Below, piece after piece: positions 4,422-5,749 of a stretch of DNA of 5,749 bases (position 1 is the stretch's first letter; each line of letters opens with the position of its first letter). Made by a program: the position numbers and the translations under genes. Source of the DNA: an uncultured Verrucomicrobiota bacterium (lineage in GTDB: Bacteria; Verrucomicrobiota; Verrucomicrobiia; Chthoniobacterales; SZAS-18); assembly GCA_937873255.1 (NCBI GenBank), contig CALMVM010000015.1, forward strand, positions 1 through 5,749, read 5' to 3'. The notes beneath the pieces were generated by a model. That model did no database searches. It saw nothing but the letters and a program-made list of their open reading frames with translations, and had not been told where the DNA came from.

Positions 4422-5749
4422 TCAGCGGGCCGCGAGAGATTTGCCGCCGACCTGATCGGCCTTCGCCAAGCCGTCGAGCACGGCCTGTTGGGTGAGCAGC
4501 GTGGGCAACACCACCGGCGCGTCCGGCTTGCCGGCGGGATAGATGACGTACAGCGGCACGCTCGGCGCGTTGAACTGGTGCAGCACCTTGGCGATGTCGT
4601 CCGAATACGCCGTGTAGTCCGCTTCCAGGAACACCACCTGACGGTCGCGGAACGCCTGCTGGACGGGGTCGCCGTTGATGATGAGTTTCTTGTTGCTCTG
4701 GCAAATCGCGCACCAGCGCGCCGTGAAATCGACGAATACCGGCCGCCCTGTTTTCTGTGCCTTGGCGAGCCGCTCCGCGAACGTGCCGCCGTCCGCGTTC
4801 GAAATGACCGGTTCCGACCGCACGACCTGATCCACGCAATACCATCCGCCGCCGAACACCAGGGCCACGATGACTGCCCGCGCGGCCCAGCGCGCACGGT
4901 CGGCCGATGCGAAGGTATTGAACGTTCCCTGCACCCAGCACGCCGCGCCGAGCGTCAGCAGCAACGCGCCGGCCCACACCACGGCGTCGGGCGAACGGCG
5001 ATTGGCGCCGAAGCTCCACAGGAGCCACAAAACTGTCGCCAGCATCACGAAGCCCGTGATCTGCTTGACGCGTTCCATCCACGCTCCCGGCTTCGGCAAA
5101 AACCGCAGCCACTGCGGGAACGCCGCCAGTACGACGAACGGCGCGCTCATCCCGGCGGCGAAGGCCGCGAACATCGCCAGGATCACCGCCCCGTTTTGCG
5201 AAAGCGCGAAGCCCAGCGCGTCAAAGAAGTAAGGCGCGCTGCACGCGCTGCCGAGCACTGTCGCCAGCACCCCTTGCAGGAACGCGCCCGTTAACCCGTC
5301 GCGCCGGCCCGCGACCTCGCCCGCCGCATTCGTGATGCCCCCGGGCAAAATGACCTCGAACACCCCGAGCAGGTTCAGCGAGAAAACAAACGTGATGACG
5401 ATCAGCGCCAGCAGGAACCACGGGTTTTGCAACTGGAAGGCGTACCCGATCTGCTGCCCGCCCGCCGCCTTCGCGCCGATGACCAGCACCGCAAACCCGA
5501 GGAACCACGCGAACACCCCCGCCGCGTACGCCAGCCCGAGCCGCAACACGCGGGCGCGGTCCTCGTTGGCCTGTTTGACGAAGGAGAACAACTTGAGCGA
5601 GATGACAGGCAGCACGCACGGCATCACGTTGAGGATCAATCCGCCGAGGAAGCCGACCAACAGGAAATGCCACAGGGAGCCGACGGGCGTGGCCGAGCTA
5701 TCCGTGGAGCCGGGCGGCGGAGGCTGCTGCGTGCCGCCGGGTTCCAGAT
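4422..5749 (-). CDS. dsbD: Thiol:disulfide interchange protein DsbD, 5' end beyond window
   Basis: A membrane transporter of reducing power that passes electrons from cytoplasmic thioredoxin to periplasmic proteins. The frame is open to the window edge, with 441 residues visible. Residues 1-25 are a Pro/Gly/Ser-rich linker (QQPPPPGSTDSS), implying an upstream, unseen periplasmic domain. About eight hydrophobic helices follow between residues 27 and 309, matching the transmembrane DsbD-beta domain. The paired redox cysteines are there: Cys44 in NVMPCVLPV and Cys169 in GSACSAPYF. A C-terminal thioredoxin domain (about 327-438) has the active site WCAIC (Cys346, Cys349) and cis-proline Pro398 in APSVPLYVIY. 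All catalytic cysteines visible are intact. A TTG at 5660 is in frame but falls inside the first helix and is not the start. The redoxin gene follows 35 bases after the stop. Confidence 0.94.
   Translation of the reverse strand, partial: LEPGGTQQPPPPGSTDSSATPVGSLWHFLLVGFLGGLILNVMPCVLPVISLKLFSFVKQANEDRARVLRLGLAYAAGVFAWFLGFAVLVIGAKAAGGQQIGYAFQLQNPWFLLALIVITFVFSLNLLGVFEVILPGGITNAAGEVAGRRDGLTGAFLQGVLATVLGSACSAPYFFDALGFALSQNGAVILAMFAAFAAGMSAPFVVLAAFPQWLRFLPKPGAWMERVKQITGFVMLATVLWLLWSFGANRRSPDAVVWAGALLLTLGAACWVQGTFNTFASADRARWAARAVIVALVFGGGWYCVDQVVRSEPVISNADGGTFAERLAKAQKTGRPVFVDFTARWCAICQSNKKLIINGDPVQQAFRDRQVVFLEADYTAYSDDIAKVLHQFNAPSVPLYVIYPAGKPDAPVVLPTLLTQQAVLDGLAKADQVGGKSLAAR

Noticed and set aside
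4387..5112. Upstream extension of the redoxin frame through dsbD
   Set aside because: The extra residues are low-complexity, out-of-frame translation of dsbD; the signal peptide beginning at 4386 marks the true start.
4269..5294. Plus-strand frame of 341 codons opposite the redoxin and dsbD genes
   Set aside because: Arg-rich composition without motifs; it is antisense to two well-supported genes.

Overview
The window looks like a piece of a high-GC bacterial chromosome with tightly packed genes. GatC, GatA, a DsbD-type thiol:disulfide transporter and a secreted peroxiredoxin-like protein show bacterial chromosomal gene content. The lineage is inferred, not proven. High GC, pyrimidine-rich start regions with no Shine-Dalgarno motif, and a long interspersed palindrome upstream of gatC remind me of soil or freshwater Verrucomicrobiota (Pedosphaera-like), but no marker in the window fixes this. 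No rRNA, tRNA or CRISPR array is seen.

Layout, left to right. (i) 1-150: the end (or all) of a small one-helix membrane protein. 205-555: an unrecognised, Lys/Arg-rich, coiled-coil, C-terminally anchored membrane protein. (ii) 595-708: a palindromic repeat with 31-bp arms, then gatC (758-1045) and gatA (1055-2521), two subunits of the tRNA-dependent amidotransferase. gatB is not in the window. (iii) 2583-3739: the most interesting part, a two-cassette integron array. It has a core site GTTAGGC, a GNAT acetyltransferase cassette ending in an attC site (3091-3194), and a HIT-family cassette ending in a second, closely related attC (3637-3739). Both ORFs stop inside the R'' box of their attC, and both start 24-25 bases after the cassette boundary. 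No integrase gene is visible, so within this window it is an integrase-less attC cluster (CALIN type). (iv) 3766-5749, minus strand and convergent with the array: dsbD (its 5' end lies beyond the window) followed 35 bases later by a secreted peroxiredoxin-like protein. This is a probable periplasmic thiol-redox operon.

The gatCA pair makes Gln-tRNA and/or Asn-tRNA by transamidation. DsbD would carry electrons from cytoplasmic thioredoxin across the membrane, and the co-transcribed redoxin is a plausible recipient. The two cassettes between these housekeeping units are accessory cargo inserted by site-specific recombination, and they have no evident functional link to the flanking genes.
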